Assembly: GCA_947071365.1 (NCBI GenBank)
Contig: CAMTFT010000182.1
Span: forward strand, 1-5,033
Direction of reading: 5' to 3'
Length of the DNA: 5,033 nucleotides
From: an uncultured bacterium
GTDB taxonomy: Bacteria > Bacillota > Clostridia > Lachnospirales > Lachnospiraceae
Shown: in pieces, positions 1 to 5,033 of the stretch
Numbering within the stretch: the first letter of the stretch is position 1
How the letters are laid out: the number at the start of each line of letters is the position of its first letter
Position numbers and translations under genes: made by a program
Notes under the pieces: model-generated
What the model was told of the DNA's origin: nothing
What the model saw: only the letters and a program-made list of their open reading frames with translations
The model's database searches: none

Positions 1-36
1 CCGTCTCGTGGGCTCGGAGATGTGTATAAGAGACAG
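1..36 (+). other. Untrimmed Nextera Read 2 transposase adapter (not genomic)
   Basis: Bases 3-36 match the Illumina Nextera Read 2 adapter: GTCTCGTGGGCTCGG at 3-17, followed at 18-36 by the complete 19-bp Tn5 mosaic end AGATGTGTATAAGAGACAG. The two bases before it could be the end of an i7 index, which is inference. This is library-preparation sequence left on a contig end, not a transposon of the organism. Genomic sequence begins at about base 37. An open frame runs from the adapter into rpsT and yields the familiar artifact peptide GSEMCIRDS. Confidence 0.98.
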
Positions 37-40
37 TGTA

Positions 41-69
41 TTGACAGAAAAGTTGGATTGGAATAAGAT
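41..69 (+). promoter_or_regulatory. Sigma-70/sigma-A type promoter of rpsT
   Basis: A consensus -35 box TTGACA lies at 41-46. A 17-nt spacer separates it from a -10-like TAAGAT at 64-69, which matches TATAAT at 4 of 6 positions. Initiation would fall near 76-77 and give a leader of about 75 nt before the rpsT start. The promoter begins only four bases inside the adapter junction, so any upstream element such as an UP element or operator is not visible. The boxes are seen directly; the activity is inferred. Confidence 0.68.
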
Positions 70-84
70 ATATGAGTATGTTTA

Positions 85-112
85 CATTAAACGTCCGTGT
101 CCGATTTTAATG
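85..112 (+). repeat. Inverted repeat in the rpsT leader
   Basis: CATTAAA at 85-91 is perfectly complementary to TTTAATG at 106-112, enclosing a 14-nt GC-richer loop. It lies wholly in the predicted 5' untranslated leader of rpsT. The stem is AT-rich and only 7 bp, so it is weak, and it has no T-run. It could be part of an mRNA fold used for feedback control by S20, but nothing here proves that. Confidence 0.35.
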
Positions 113-138
113 AAACAAATCATAAATACAGAATGTTT

Positions 139-143
139 GGAGG
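139..143 (+). promoter_or_regulatory. Ribosome binding site that fixes the TTG start of rpsT
   Basis: A perfect GGAGG lies 8 nt upstream of the TTG at 152. No ATG sits at a suitable distance, so this site decides the start. The spacer contains the 8-bp palindrome GTGTACAC (143-150), which overlaps the last base of the site. Confidence 0.85.
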
Positions 144-151
144 TGTACACA

Positions 152-415
152 TTGGCTAACATCAAATCTGCTAAGAAGAGAATCCTGGTGACAAAGACCA
201 GAAATGAGCGCAATAAGTCTGCTAAGTCTGCTGTCAAGACGGCTATCAAGAAGGTAGAGGCTGCTGTTGCAGCAAATGACAAAGCTGCTGCTGAAGCTGC
301 TTTACTGGCTGCTACTTCTACGATCGATAAAGCTGCTAAAAAAGGCGTTTATCACAAGAACAATGCAGCAAGAAAAGTTTCACGTCTGGCAAAAGCAGTT
401 AACACCCTGGCATAA
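152..415 (+). CDS. rpsT: 30S ribosomal protein S20
   Basis: The product is an 87-residue protein, the usual length for Firmicute S20. S20 binds 16S rRNA early in assembly of the small subunit, at its base. The N-terminus [11 protein letters not shown] is the family signature, and the protein is rich in Lys and Ala throughout, as expected for its three-helix bundle. The conserved C-terminal motif [13 protein letters not shown] is at residues 67-79. The start is TTG at 152, chosen because of the GGAGG 8 nt upstream and because the family begins exactly there. An upstream ATG at base 8 in the same frame lies inside the sequencing adapter and must be ignored. E. coli rpsT is also known to start with UUG, a feature tied to its feedback control by S20; whether that applies here is inference. 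The gene has its own promoter, is monocistronic, and converges on engB across a shared terminator. Confidence 0.96.
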   Translation: MANIKSAKKRILVTKTRNERNKSAKSAVKTAIKKVEAAVAANDKAAAEAALLAATSTIDKAAKKGVYHKNNAARKVSRLAKAVNTLA

Positions 416-434
416 GCATAGATCAGATTATAAG

Positions 435-472
435 AAAAGACAGTTGGTACCGTCATGCCAACTGTCTTTTTT
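435..472. terminator. Bidirectional intrinsic terminator between rpsT and engB
   Basis: AAAAGACAGTTGG at 435-447 pairs perfectly with CCAACTGTCTTTT at 458-470, a 13-bp stem around a 10-nt loop. On the + strand the stem runs into six T residues (467-472), 20 nt after the rpsT stop. On the - strand the stem is followed by TTTTCTT, so the same hairpin can end engB transcripts. The geometry fits two convergent genes sharing one terminator. Confidence 0.92.
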
Positions 473-488
473 ATGCCCTGCGCAACGC

Positions 489-1082
489 TTACTCTCCTTT
501 TTCGCACAGCGCTTCTATCACATCCCAGATCTCATCCCGCCCCTGCTTCGTCTCGGCGGAAAACGGAATGATCTGCGTTCCCGGGCGCACCTGCAGCCCT
601 TCCCGGATCAGTTTCATCTGCTTCTGGATCTGGCTGCGTTTTATCTTGTCCAGCTTCGTTGCAATGATGATCGGTTCGTAGCCATTGTGGCAGATCCACT
701 CGTACATCGTCTTATCGTTTGCCCCCGGTTCATGGCGGATATCCACCAGCAGGAATACGGCCCGAAGCTGTTTTGAGCTGTGGAGATACCGCTCGATCAG
801 CTTACCCCACTTTTCTTTTTCGCTCTGGGACACCTTCGCGTAACCGTATCCCGGCAGATCCACCAGATAAAGCGCATCGTTCACGTTGTAAAAATTGATC
901 GTCTGGGTCTTGCCCGGCTGGGAGCTGGTGCGTGCCAGCGCCTTCCGGTTCAGAAGCCCATTGATCAGAGATGACTTGCCCACGTTGGATTTCCCGGCGA
1001 AGGCCACCTCGGCCTTCGTGTTTTCCGGCAATTTACTTGTAATACCGCAGACTGTTTCCAGCCCTACCTGTTTGATTACCAT
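489..1082 (-). CDS. engB: Ribosome biogenesis GTP-binding protein EngB (YsxC/YihA)
   Basis: This 197-residue Era-like GTPase (B. subtilis YsxC is 195) is a cytoplasmic factor needed for late assembly of the 50S subunit. All G motifs are present: G1 GKSNVGKS at residues 30-37, the G2 region PGKTQTINF at 56-64, G3 DLPG at 75-78 followed by the family-typical GYGYAKV, G4 TKLD at 142-145, and G5 SAE at 175-177. The RHEP at 116-119 with a following Asp is also characteristic of EngB. The start is ATG at 1082, with a modest GGGGA about 7 nt upstream. The frame stays open upstream back to a stop about 130 bases away but contains no ATG, GTG or TTG, so no longer form is possible. It is the last gene of the clpX-lon-engB set, 155 bp after lon, and ends at the shared terminator. 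No defect is seen. Confidence 0.97.
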   Translation of the reverse strand: MVIKQVGLETVCGITSKLPENTKAEVAFAGKSNVGKSSLINGLLNRKALARTSSQPGKTQTINFYNVNDALYLVDLPGYGYAKVSQSEKEKWGKLIERYLHSSKQLRAVFLLVDIRHEPGANDKTMYEWICHNGYEPIIIATKLDKIKRSQIQKQMKLIREGLQVRPGTQIIPFSAETKQGRDEIWDVIEALCEKGE

Positions 1083-1119
1083 CTGACTGTCCCCATACTT
1101 TCTATACTGTACGCGCCAA

Positions 1120-1188
1120 CTATCGCCTGCCGCTTCGTTTCCGGACTTTCCGCTTCGGACTTTTGCAGCGTCTGCCTGCTGTTTCCAT
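1120..1188 (-). CDS. Candidate 22-residue basic small ORF between lon and engB
   Basis: On the - strand an ATG at 1188 is preceded by GGAGG (1193-1197) with a short 4-nt spacer. It opens 22 codons ending in TAG at 1120-1122. The peptide begins METAGRRCKSP and is otherwise almost only Arg, Lys, Gly and Ser, with no hydrophobic segment. It lies wholly in the lon-engB gap and ends 37 nt before the engB start. The Shine-Dalgarno match is better than that of engB itself, so ribosomes may load here and help engB translation; that is inference. Alternatively it is a chance ORF in a region containing a short direct repeat. No known family is recognised. Confidence 0.25.
   Translation of the reverse strand: METAGRRCKSPKRKVRKRSGRR
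1130..1163. repeat. Imperfect tandem direct repeat in the lon-engB gap
   Basis: On the + strand CCGCTTCG occurs at 1130-1137 and again at 1150-1157. GGACTTT follows each copy, at 1143-1149 and 1157-1163. The first unit is 6 bp longer than the second. This looks like a local duplication that lost or gained a few bases. It makes the Lys/Arg-rich part of the small ORF on the opposite strand internally repetitive. No function is evident. Confidence 0.45.
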
Positions 1189-1237
1189 ATATCCTCCGGC
1201 TTACCGACACCGCTTTACTTCCGGGCTTCCTCTACCG

Positions 1238-3553
1238 TTACTGCACCAGTGCCGTCTTCAGCACCTCCGGCATCGCACTTACGTAGACCAGCTTCAGCCC
1301 GTCCGTGATCTCTTCCTGTATCTCCAGGACATCCGGCTTATTCTCCTCTGGAACAATTACCGTCGTGATACCGGCCTGCTTTGCCGCCAGCAGCTTTTCC
1401 TTGAGGCCACCGATCGGCAGGACTCTGCCGCGCAGTGTGATCTCTCCCGTCATCGCAACGTCCGCCCGCACCGGAATTCCGGTAATCGCAGACAGTATCG
1501 CCGTCGCCATCGTAATACCGGCGGAAGGCCCGTCCTTTGGCACCGCTCCCTCCGGAATATGGATGTGGATATCATTCTTTCCGAAAAATTCCTCATCGAT
1601 CTCATACTTCCGGCCCAGAGAGCGCACGTAGCTGATCGCTGTCCGGGCGGATTCCTTCATCACATCGCCCAACTGGCCCGTCAGCAGGAACTCTCCCTTG
1701 CCCGGCATCGTATTGACCTCTATCTGCAGCGTATCTCCGCCGACGCTGGTCCATGCGAGCCCCCGTACGATACCGACATCATTTTTCGTGTTCTTTTTCA
1801 TAAACGTGTAACGCTTCCGGCCCAGATATTTTTCAATATTTTTCTCCGAGACCTTTACGCTCTTTACATCATTCTCCAGTATTTCTCTTGCGGCTTTGCG
1901 GCAGATCTCACCTATTTTACGCTCCAACTGCCGGACGCCCGCCTCCTTCGTATATCCGCTGATCATAGAGGAAAGCGCGGATTTCGTAATGGTGAGCTGT
2001 CCCTTTGCAAGGCCGTGATGCTCCATCTGCTTCTTTACGAGATGCTCCTTCGCGATATGCAGCTTTTCGTTCGCCGTATAACTGCTCACCTCGATGATCT
2101 CCATACGATCCATCAGAGGCCGCGGGATCGTATGCAGGTCATTGGCCGTCGCAATAAAAAGCACCTCCGACAAATCCACCGGCAGCTCCACGTAATTATC
2201 CCGGAAACGGCAGTTCTGCTCCGAATCCAGAACCTCAAGGAGCGCTGAGGAAGTATCTCCCTTGTAATCGCTGCTGACCTTATCGATCTCATCCAGCAGC
2301 ATCAGCGGATTCTTGACTCCGGCCTGACGCATCCCCGATGCGATCCGTCCCGGCATCGCGCCGATGTACGTTCTTCTGTGGCCCCGGATCTCTGCTTCAT
2401 CCCGAACGCCGCCCAGACTGATGCGCACATACTTTTTATCCAATGCCCTGGCAATCGAGCGGGCGATCGATGTCTTTCCTGTCCCCGGAGGCCCGACAAG
2501 ACAAAGTATCGGGCTGTCTCCCTTCTGGTTCAGGCAGCGCACCGCCAGAAACTCCAGCACACGCTCCTTTACCTTTTCCAGTCCGTAATGATCCTCATCC
2601 AGGATCCTCCGGGCATTTTTCAGATCCTTATTGTCCTCGGAAGCTTTATCCCAGGGCATTTCCAGCAGTGTTTCGATGTAGCCCCGCAGCACGGAACTCT
2701 CCGCTGAATTGCTGCCCAGACTCTTGAGCCGCTGCGTCTCCTTTTGTATCTTCTCCTTTACCTCCGCAGAAGCACACAGCTTTTCGGCGGCCTCCTGATA
2801 CTGTTTCACATCAGAAAGCAGGGTATCCTCGCCCAGTTCCTCCTGTATGGCTTTGATCTGCTCCCGGAGCACATAATCCCGCTGGTTCTTGTCAACGCGC
2901 TCCTTTACCTTCTGCTGGATCTCGTTGCGGATCTGCAAAATCTCCATCTCATTTACGAGTATCGTACTGAGGCAGTCGTAACGCTCCACAATATCCGATG
3001 TCTCCAAAAGCTTCTGACGCTGAATATAATGCAGCGGCAGATGGACACATACTGCCATTGTCAGCTTCTCCATATCACGAAGCTCCAGAAGCTGCTTCAG
3101 CATATCCTTACCGAACTTCGGATTCAACTGACCATATCGTTTCAGCAGATCTTCCAGCGCTCTCGTCATGGCCTCCGCCACGGTATCATCCATCTGCGGG
3201 TGCAGCTCCTCCATCGGCTCCACCTGCGCCTGCAGGTATCCGTCCTGCTCCTGCACTTCCAGCAGCTTTCCTTTCTGCAATCCTTCCACCATCACACGGA
3301 TGATATCCTTCGGTAGCTTTGCAACATTCCTGATTTTGGCAGTTACGCCTGTCTCATATAAACCTCGCAAACCCGGATTGTTATCATCCGGGTTTTGCTG
3401 AGTCACTAAAAACATGATCTGATCTTCCGCCATCGCCGCCTCCACGGCCTTGATGGAGCTGTCTCTGCTGATATCAAAATGCAATACCATTGTCGGCAGC
3501 ACCGTCAAGCCCCGCAGCGGTATTGCCGGCATCGTCTTTACCATTTCGCTCAT
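1238..3553 (-). CDS. lon: ATP-dependent Lon protease (LonA, endopeptidase La)
   Basis: A 771-residue protein (B. subtilis LonA 774, E. coli 784) that degrades misfolded and regulatory proteins in the cytoplasm as a homohexamer. Numbered from the ATG at 3553, the N-terminal substrate-binding domain opens with AIPLRGLTVLP at 10-20 and is followed by a helical linker to about 300. The AAA+ module has Walker A GPPGTGKT at 354-361, Walker B LMLLDEID at 417-424, a sensor-1 Asn near 471, an arginine finger near 483 and sensor-2 GVRQLER around 539-545. The protease domain carries PKDGPSAG with catalytic Ser677, and GGLKEK with Lys720; their 43-residue spacing equals that of E. coli Ser679/Lys722. An in-frame GTG at 3574 would add seven residues, but the ATG at 3553 has GAGG five bases upstream and is preferred. 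It lies 129 bp after clpX and 155 bp before engB. The gene is intact. A strong hairpin lies within its early codons. Confidence 0.97.
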   Translation of the reverse strand: MSEMVKTMPAIPLRGLTVLPTMVLHFDISRDSSIKAVEAAMAEDQIMFLVTQQNPDDNNPGLRGLYETGVTAKIRNVAKLPKDIIRVMVEGLQKGKLLEVQEQDGYLQAQVEPMEELHPQMDDTVAEAMTRALEDLLKRYGQLNPKFGKDMLKQLLELRDMEKLTMAVCVHLPLHYIQRQKLLETSDIVERYDCLSTILVNEMEILQIRNEIQQKVKERVDKNQRDYVLREQIKAIQEELGEDTLLSDVKQYQEAAEKLCASAEVKEKIQKETQRLKSLGSNSAESSVLRGYIETLLEMPWDKASEDNKDLKNARRILDEDHYGLEKVKERVLEFLAVRCLNQKGDSPILCLVGPPGTGKTSIARSIARALDKKYVRISLGGVRDEAEIRGHRRTYIGAMPGRIASGMRQAGVKNPLMLLDEIDKVSSDYKGDTSSALLEVLDSEQNCRFRDNYVELPVDLSEVLFIATANDLHTIPRPLMDRMEIIEVSSYTANEKLHIAKEHLVKKQMEHHGLAKGQLTITKSALSSMISGYTKEAGVRQLERKIGEICRKAAREILENDVKSVKVSEKNIEKYLGRKRYTFMKKNTKNDVGIVRGLAWTSVGGDTLQIEVNTMPGKGEFLLTGQLGDVMKESARTAISYVRSLGRKYEIDEEFFGKNDIHIHIPEGAVPKDGPSAGITMATAILSAITGIPVRADVAMTGEITLRGRVLPIGGLKEKLLAAKQAGITTVIVPEENKPDVLEIQEEITDGLKLVYVSAMPEVLKTALVQ
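3364..3402. repeat. Strong hairpin inside the 5' part of lon
   Basis: AAACCCGGAT at 3369-3378 pairs perfectly with ATCCGGGTTT at 3386-3395 around a 7-nt loop. After one unpaired T (3396), GC at 3367-3368 pairs with GC at 3397-3398. After a second unpaired T (3399), CTC at 3364-3366 pairs with GAG at 3400-3402, for 15 base pairs in total. It lies within lon codons encoding QQNPDDNNPGLRG, a polar loop of the N-terminal domain. There is no T-run on either side, so it is not a standard terminator. Confidence 0.75.
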
Positions 3554-3558
3554 ATTTT

Positions 3559-3562
3559 CCTC
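3559..3562 (-). promoter_or_regulatory. Ribosome binding site favouring the ATG start of lon
   Basis: GAGG (reading GCGAGGAAAAT before the ATG) lies 5 nt upstream of the ATG at 3553. The upstream in-frame GTG at 3574 has only a weak AGAAG in front of it, and the ATG at 3544 is too far from the site. This supports the 771-residue form of Lon. Confidence 0.65.
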
Positions 3563-3585
3563 GCTGTCTCTCACCGTCTTCTGTC

Positions 3586-3606
3586 ATCGGGCCTGCATCT
3601 TCCGAT
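3586..3606. repeat. Small inverted repeat just upstream of lon
   Basis: ATCGG at 3586-3590 pairs with CCGAT at 3602-3606 around an 11-nt loop. The short stem sits about 30 nt before the lon start codon. It shares base 3606 with the leftmost arm of the larger fold at 3606-3680, so the two compete. It is only 5 bp and may be fortuitous. Confidence 0.3.
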
Positions 3607-3680
3607 AAGCTACTCGCAGCATAGCTGCTCGTTAGCTTACGAAATTCGCCTTTGCAAGCAAGCGAACTTCTTGTAAGCTA
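3606..3680. repeat. Alternative stem-loops in the clpX-lon intergenic region
   Basis: Three complementary arms are present: TAAGCTA at 3606-3612, TAGCTTAC at 3633-3640, and GTAAGCTA at 3673-3680. The central arm can pair with the right arm (8 bp, extended by GAA/TTC and by TTCGC at 3645-3649 with GCGAA at 3662-3666). It can instead pair with the left arm (7 bp), enclosing a GCAGC-ATA-GCTGC hairpin at 3616-3628. The two folds exclude each other. In the - strand transcript the order is clpX stop, right arm, central arm, left arm, lon start. No T-run follows either fold, so a classical attenuator is not shown. It may act in mRNA processing or stability, or be a degenerate repeat element. Confidence 0.65.
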
Positions 3681-3682
3681 TA

Positions 3683-4969
3683 TTATGCCGTCTCCTGCCC
3701 CAGGCCGAGCCTGCGTTTTCTCCGGCTCATCGCTGTTTCACGATACGTAAGCTCCGGTTCGCCTGTCCCCTCTATCGTCTCCTTCGTCACCACGCACGTC
3801 TCAATGGTATCATCCGATGGAATCTTATACATCAGATCCATCATGGACGTTTCCATAATAGCCCGCAGCCCTCTTGCGCCCGTCTTTCTCCGGAGCGTCT
3901 TGTCTGCGATCGCTTCGATCGCCTCCGGCGTAAAGGAAAGCGACACATCATCCAGGCCGAACAGCCCCTGATACTGTTTTACGATGGCATTCTTCGGCTC
4001 GGTCAGGATGCGGATCAGCGCCTCCTTGTCCAGCTCGTCCAGAGATACCACCACCGGAACACGGCCTACGAACTCCGGAATCATACCGAACTTGATGAAA
4101 TCCTGGGGAAGCGCCTTTTTCAGGATCTCGCCCACATTCCGCTTGTTCTTCTCCGTCAGCTCAGAATTGAAACCGATCCCCTTTTTGTCCATACGCGCTT
4201 CTATGATCTTGTCGATCCCCTCAAATGCTCCGCCACAGATGAACAGGATGTTTGTCGTATCTATCTGCAAAAGCTCCTGATGCGGATGCTTGCGGCCACC
4301 CTGAGGCGGCACGGAAGCCACAGTTCCCTCCAGTATCTTCAGCAGTGCCTGCTGTACACCCTCGCCGGATACATCCCTCGTGATCGATGCATTCTCGGAC
4401 TTACGTGTAATTTTATCGATCTCATCGATATATATAATACCGTACTCTGCTTTCTTAATATCGTAATCTGCCGCCTGAATAATCTTCAGCAGTATATTTT
4501 CAACATCCTCACCAACGTATCCTGCCTCTGTCAGCGCTGTCGCATCAGCAATGGCAAAAGGCACATTCAAAAGGCGCGCCAGAGTCTGGGCAAGCATCGT
4601 CTTTCCAGAACCTGTCGGGCCAAGCATCAAAATATTGCTCTTCTGCAACTCCACATCAAGATATTTTCCGCTGGTGATCCTTTTGTAATGATTGTAAACT
4701 GCGACGGAAAGCGTTTTTTTGGCCTCATCCTGCCCGATGACATACTCATCCAGGAACTCCTTGATCTCCATCGGCTTCAGAAGATTGATGGCCGAAAGCT
4801 CCTCCGCAATCTCTTCATCCTCCAGCTCTTCCTCGATAATCTCAGAGCAGATATCGACGCATTCATCGCAAATATATACTCCGTTCGGTCCCGCAATCAG
4901 CTTGCGTACCTGATCCTCCGTCTTATTGCAGAAAGAACATCTGATTTTTTCCCCGTTTTTGCCCGGCAT
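3683..4969 (-). CDS. clpX: ATP-dependent Clp protease ATP-binding subunit ClpX
   Basis: A 428-residue AAA+ unfoldase (E. coli 424, B. subtilis 420) that forms a hexamer, recognises tagged or specific substrates, and threads them into ClpP. The N-terminal zinc-binding domain has two CxxC pairs, Cys11/Cys14 and Cys34/Cys37. The AAA+ core shows Walker A GPTGSGKT at 117-124, pore-1 loop GYVGED at 150-155, Walker B IIYIDEID at 178-185, and RKSE at 189-192. The IGF loop at 265-267 is the ClpP-docking element, so this ClpX should partner ClpP. The arginine-finger motif FVGRVP has Arg303, and the sensor-2 motif GARGLRA has Arg366. The C-terminus ends in a short basic tail, SRRKRR. The start is ATG at 4969 with AAGGAG 7 nt upstream. 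It is the first gene of the clpX-lon-engB series; clpP and/or tig are expected beyond the window, by known synteny. No defect is seen. Confidence 0.98.
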   Translation of the reverse strand: MPGKNGEKIRCSFCNKTEDQVRKLIAGPNGVYICDECVDICSEIIEEELEDEEIAEELSAINLLKPMEIKEFLDEYVIGQDEAKKTLSVAVYNHYKRITSGKYLDVELQKSNILMLGPTGSGKTMLAQTLARLLNVPFAIADATALTEAGYVGEDVENILLKIIQAADYDIKKAEYGIIYIDEIDKITRKSENASITRDVSGEGVQQALLKILEGTVASVPPQGGRKHPHQELLQIDTTNILFICGGAFEGIDKIIEARMDKKGIGFNSELTEKNKRNVGEILKKALPQDFIKFGMIPEFVGRVPVVVSLDELDKEALIRILTEPKNAIVKQYQGLFGLDDVSLSFTPEAIEAIADKTLRRKTGARGLRAIMETSMMDLMYKIPSDDTIETCVVTKETIEGTGEPELTYRETAMSRRKRRLGLGQETA

Positions 4970-4976
4970 TTTTCCA

Positions 4977-4982
4977 CTCCTT
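4977..4982 (-). promoter_or_regulatory. Ribosome binding site of clpX
   Basis: AAGGAG on the - strand lies 7 nt before the ATG at 4969. This is near-ideal strength and spacing, and it confirms the start. Confidence 0.85.
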
Positions 4983-5006
4983 ATATTCTAATGAACCACA
5001 GTGGGA

Positions 5007-5032
5007 CTGTTACAGGTTTTCCTTAGTAACAG
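5007..5032. repeat. Hairpin upstream of clpX at the window edge
   Basis: CTGTTAC at 5007-5013 pairs with GTAACAG at 5026-5032. Inside it AGG (5014-5016) pairs with CCT (5021-5023) around a TTTT loop, leaving TA (5024-5025) bulged. That makes 10 base pairs. It lies 38 to 63 nt upstream of the clpX start. No T-run follows on the - strand, where it reads into GTCCCACTG, so it is not a clear terminator. The sequence upstream is cut off, so I cannot say whether the hairpin is intergenic or overlaps the end of another gene. Confidence 0.55.
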
Positions 5033-5033
5033 C

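Noticed and set aside
18..36. Tn5/transposon end
   Set aside because: The mosaic end is joined to the Nextera adapter sequence, so it is library chemistry rather than a resident mobile element.
1083..1125. TATAGA as a possible -10 box for a separate engB promoter
   Set aside because: No -35-like sequence lies at a suitable distance, and the resulting leader would be too short to hold the ribosome site.
1163..2248. Long open frame on the + strand opposite lon
   Set aside because: It lies antisense to the intact, unmistakable lon gene. Its translation is rich in Arg, His, Leu and Gln with no recognisable domain, which is typical of a shadow frame.
3345..3370. Internal start-like site (GAGG then ATGAG on the - strand) after the lon hairpin, resembling the lon start
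   Set aside because: The ATG is out of frame with lon and stops after four codons, so it is probably coincidence.
3906..3922. GCGATCG/CGATCGC inverted repeat inside clpX
   Set aside because: It follows from the repeated codons of the peptide EAIEAIA and is only 7 bp, so a separate function is not supported.
4280..5026. Long open frame on the + strand opposite clpX
   Set aside because: It is antisense to intact clpX and resembles no protein family. It also has no convincing ribosome binding site.
4970..5033. CIRCE (HrcA), CtsR or LexA operator upstream of clpX
   Set aside because: None of the known operator consensus sequences is present in the visible 64 bp. The region further upstream is not in the window.

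Overview
The window is a stretch of ordinary bacterial housekeeping chromosome. It most likely comes from a Firmicute of the class Clostridia, probably Lachnospiraceae-like. That placement is inferred from the style of the proteins, the clpX-lon-engB gene order, the strong Shine-Dalgarno sites and a mid-range GC content; no species can be named from the sequence alone. The left edge is not genomic. Bases 3-36 are the Illumina Nextera Read 2 transposase adapter, including the complete 19-bp mosaic end, so the contig ends there and real sequence starts at about base 37.

Layout from left to right. Bases 37-151 hold a good sigma-70/sigma-A type promoter and a leader of about 75 nt. The leader feeds rpsT (30S ribosomal protein S20, + strand, 152-415), which starts with TTG behind a perfect GGAGG. 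A long hairpin at 435-472 lies between rpsT and the convergent engB gene, and it has T-runs on both sides, so it can terminate transcription from either direction. Everything to the right is on the - strand and is read clpX (4969-3683), lon (3553-1238), engB (1082-489). All three proteins are full length with intact catalytic motifs.

How the genes work together. ClpX unfolds substrates for ClpP. Lon is an independent ATP-driven serine/lysine-dyad protease. EngB (YsxC/YihA) is a GTPase for assembly of the large ribosomal subunit. This is the well-known protein quality-control and ribosome-biogenesis cluster of Firmicutes, normally preceded by tig and/or clpP, which would lie beyond the right edge. 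The sporulation-type lonB that sits between clpX and lonA in Bacillus subtilis is absent here.

I found no previously undescribed system. The items that deserve a second look are structural. They are a set of mutually exclusive stem-loops between clpX and lon, an unusually strong hairpin within the 5' part of the lon coding sequence, a 22-codon very basic small ORF with a GGAGG site between lon and engB, and the adapter artifact that would create a false N-terminal extension on S20.
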